Assembly (NCBI GenBank): GCA_017308345.1
Contig: JAFKFE010000232.1
Location: 1 to 7,361, forward strand
Length of the DNA stretch: 7,361 nt
DNA from: Alphaproteobacteria bacterium
GTDB lineage: Bacteria > Pseudomonadota > Alphaproteobacteria > Rhizobiales > Rhizobiaceae
Direction of reading: 5' to 3'
A program made the position numbers and the translations under genes. The notes beneath the pieces were generated by a model. That model was not told the origin of the DNA. It did not search any database and worked only from the letters and a program-made list of their open reading frames with translations. Shown piece by piece: positions 5,861 through 7,361 of the stretch. Each line of letters opens with the position of its first letter. Positions within the stretch are counted from its first letter, which is position 1.

Positions 5861-6096
5861 TGATGAATCCGATGGATTGCCGGCTGCATTTCCGCTACAA
5901 AACTCGAGAGCCGGGCAATGCGGACGCATTCGCCGCCACCGCAGACCGGCTCGCCGCGCCAAGCGTCCGAGGAGAAAAGCTGATGGCTGGATCGATCGTC
6001 GGAGAAGCCAACCTCGCCTGGAGGCTCCGAGCTCGGCCGGCCGGCTAAGGACGCGGCGTCACCGAAACCGGAAATCAAAAATCCAAAGGGGAATCC
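5861..6096. other. Leader/intergenic region ahead of the PotD-like receptor gene
   Basis: This is the remainder of the 293-base divergent gap, and it is GC-rich. I found no convincing plus-strand -35/-10 pair. A possible 21-codon reading frame (5983-6048, MAGSIVGEANLAWRLRARPAG) starts 8 bases behind AGGAG (5970-5974) and ends 48 bases before the receptor start. Its end overlaps the self-complementary CCGAGCTCGG and GGCCGGCC. It may be a leader peptide or chance. The receptor's own ribosome site is AAGGGG (6086-6091), 5 bases before ATG 6097. Confidence 0.4.
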
Positions 6097-7155
6097 ATGA
6101 TCACTACCAAGAATGGTTTGAGCAGACGCAGCGTGCTGAAGCTGGGCGCCGGGACGGCCGCCGCGGCTTCATTTCTTGCAATGCCGGCGATCGGCCGGGC
6201 AGCGCCGACCTCGATCTCGGTCGCCAATGGCGGCGGCGCGCTGGGCGATGCGTTCAAGGTCGCGTGTTTCGACACCTTCGAGAAGAAGACCGGCGTCAAG
6301 ATCATCAGCGCCCCTTACATGGAAGGCGCCCGGCTGAAGGCGATGGTCGAAGCCGGCGCGGTCGATATCGACGTCACCGACACGGATTCGTCCGAGGCGG
6401 CGCCGCTTGCCGTTGCCGGCCTTCTCGACGAGATCGACTACAGCGTCGTCCCGAAGGCGGAACTCATGGAGGGCGCCGCCACCAAGTACTGGACGTCGTG
6501 CTACATCGCCGGCTGCGTGCTGAGCTGGAACACCGATTCCAAGGACAGCCGCCCGAAGAACTGGCAGGAGTTCTTCGATCCGAAGATCAAGGGCCGCAGG
6601 ACGCTCTGGAAGAACGCCGCGCAGACCATGGAAGTGGCCGCGCTCGGCGCCGGCCAGACGCTGGACAAGCTCTATCCGCTGGACATCGACCGCGCCTTCG
6701 CGATGCTCGACGGCATTCGTTCCTCCATCACCTGGTGGACGTCCGGCGCCCAGAGCGCCCAGCTTCTCGCAAACGGCGACGCCGATTTCGGCATGTGCTG
6801 GAACGGCCGCGTCGACCCGGTCAAGCAGCAGGGCGGCCCGATCGACTATACGTTCGACTACTCGCTGCACACGCCAGGCATCTGGAGCCTGCCGAAGGGC
6901 GGCCGCAACCGCGATACCGCGATGAAGTTCATCGCCCATTGCATGGACCCGGAAGTCCAGGCCGCCTTCTCCAAGCTGATCCCCTATGGACCGACGAACG
7001 AAAAGGCGTTCGACATCCTGTCGCCGGAAGAGCGCGCGCGCATGCCGAGCTCGCCGGAGAACCGGAAGCTCTCGGTCGCGATCGACGGGGACTATTGGCT
7101 CGAGAACGGCACCAAGATCTACGACCGCTTCAACACCTGGGTCGTGACGAAATAA
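6097..7155 (+). CDS. ABC transporter solute-binding protein, PotD/spermidine-putrescine-like, Tat-exported
   Basis: This 352-residue periplasmic receptor is of the polyamine-type (SBP_bac_8/PotD-like) family and would feed an ABC importer. The ATG has AAGGGG 5 bases upstream. The N-terminus is a twin-arginine signal: SRRSVLKL (9-16) with R10-R11, a weakly hydrophobic Gly/Ala core, and likely cleavage near GRA-AP (residues 33-37). Family features are the VANGGGALGDAF start of the mature domain (42-53), NWQEFFDPKIKGR (155-167), GAQSAQLLANGDADFGMCWNGR (217-238) and IPYGPTNEKAFDILSPE (295-311). The mature protein has five cysteines (57, 135, 140, 234, 282), which may relate to Tat export in a folded state (inference). 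The family binds polyamines, but also other amines and organic acids, so the ligand is not fixed. It is divergent from the class III aminotransferase gene, which suggests a shared substrate. Permease genes would be expected beyond the window or elsewhere. Confidence 0.9.
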   Translation: MITTKNGLSRRSVLKLGAGTAAAASFLAMPAIGRAAPTSISVANGGGALGDAFKVACFDTFEKKTGVKIISAPYMEGARLKAMVEAGAVDIDVTDTDSSEAAPLAVAGLLDEIDYSVVPKAELMEGAATKYWTSCYIAGCVLSWNTDSKDSRPKNWQEFFDPKIKGRRTLWKNAAQTMEVAALGAGQTLDKLYPLDIDRAFAMLDGIRSSITWWTSGAQSAQLLANGDADFGMCWNGRVDPVKQQGGPIDYTFDYSLHTPGIWSLPKGGRNRDTAMKFIAHCMDPEVQAAFSKLIPYGPTNEKAFDILSPEERARMPSSPENRKLSVAIDGDYWLENGTKIYDRFNTWVVTK

Positions 7156-7178
7156 ACGGAACCTCCCGAGACGGGACT

Positions 7179-7213
7179 GCGCGGGCAACCTGTTGCCCGC
7201 GCGGTTCCTCTTT
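7179..7213 (+). terminator. Hairpin terminator candidate after the PotD-like receptor gene
   Basis: GCGCGGGCAA (7179-7188) pairs perfectly with TTGCCCGCGC (7193-7202) around a 4-base loop, 23 bases after the stop. GGTTCCTCTTT follows, only moderately T-rich. The flanks GGAACC (7158-7163) and GGTTCC (7203-7208) can extend the structure. In importer operons, hairpins after the receptor gene often limit transcription into permease genes, so this may be a partial terminator or a stabiliser. Confidence 0.55.
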
Positions 7214-7236
7214 CCGTTCCGGTTCGACGCCGCTCG

Positions 7237-7264
7237 CCAGGTCGACGACGCCAGGTCGACGACG
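7237..7264. repeat. 14-bp tandem duplication
   Basis: CCAGGTCGACGACG occurs twice head to tail (7237-7250 and 7251-7264), and one further base on each side also fits the period. It lies in non-coding DNA after the hairpin. It looks like a local slippage duplication; each copy holds the palindrome GTCGAC. Confidence 0.85.
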
Positions 7265-7325
7265 CTTGTGCGAGAGCCCGCCAATCTGTTGAAGTGGAAG
7301 CGCTGCCCGGAACGCCCGGATCCGC

Positions 7326-7361
7326 GTGTTTGGAAAAATTGACGACATGAAGCACCGCAGC
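7326..7361 (+). CDS. Possible start of a downstream gene (3'-truncated, unidentified)
   Basis: A plus-strand frame is open from 7293 to the window end. It could start at GTG 7326 (reading M/V-FGKIDDMKHRS) or at ATG 7347. GTG 7326 has a GGA five bases upstream; ATG 7347 has only a distant GGA. Too few residues are visible to name a family, and it may not be a gene. Confidence 0.25.
   Translation, partial: MFGKIDDMKHRS

Noticed and set aside
5804..5962. N-terminal extension of the class III aminotransferase to an upstream in-frame start
   Set aside because: The extra 53 residues do not resemble the family, and they would be encoded by the promoter and operator region; ATG 5803 has a ribosome site and suits the family length.
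5643..7292. A 549-codon plus-strand frame overlapping both the aminotransferase 5' end and the PotD-like receptor
   Set aside because: The product is Arg-rich low-complexity sequence. The overlapping frames encode recognisable proteins with start signals, so this is a shadow.
1..7361. CRISPR array, tRNA/rRNA genes, insertion sequence or phage genes
   Set aside because: I saw no spaced direct repeats, tRNA-like cloverleaf with CCA region, transposase motifs or terminal inverted repeats with target duplications.

Overview
The window is GC-rich DNA with tightly packed metabolic genes. It most likely comes from an alphaproteobacterium of the order Rhizobiales (Rhizobium, Mesorhizobium or Agrobacterium type). 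Three things point that way: strong third-position GC bias, Tat and Sec exported solute-binding proteins typical of the group, and a 99-bp double-palindrome intergenic repeat (4410-4508) that resembles the rhizobial RIME1 element as I remember it. The genus cannot be fixed from the sequence alone.

Layout. (a) 2-799, plus strand: the 3' part of a gene for the beta subunit of a thiamine-diphosphate 2-oxoacid dehydrogenase E1, cut by the window edge. (b) 828-2426, plus: a family 5 (peptide/opine type) ABC solute-binding protein, 28 bases behind it and probably cotranscribed, followed by two hairpins. (c) 2654-3613, plus: a fold-type IV PLP transaminase that closely matches the (R)-selective amine transaminases, with its own promoter and a palindrome just upstream. 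(d) 3674-3713: a bidirectional intrinsic terminator between converging genes. (e) 3733-4302, minus: a RutE-type nitroreductase-fold semialdehyde reductase. (f) 4410-4508: the RIME-like repeat. (g) 4520-5803, minus: a class III aminotransferase of the glutamate-1-semialdehyde aminomutase group. (h) 5804-6096: a divergent control region with a good sigma70 promoter for (g) overlapped by an inverted repeat. (i) 6097-7155, plus: a Tat-exported PotD-like ABC solute-binding protein. (j) 7156-7361: a hairpin terminator, a 14-bp tandem duplication and perhaps the start of another gene.

Working together (inference): two uptake receptors, two unrelated aminotransferases (one of the (R)-amine type) and an aldehyde/semialdehyde reductase suggest an amine or amino-acid uptake and catabolism locus. 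In this model a periplasmic receptor captures an amine, a transaminase converts it to an aldehyde or ketone, and the RutE-like enzyme reduces the carbonyl product. The E1 subunit could act on a 2-oxoacid product. No permease or ATPase genes, no E2/E3 genes and no regulator are visible, so the pathway and its substrate stay open.
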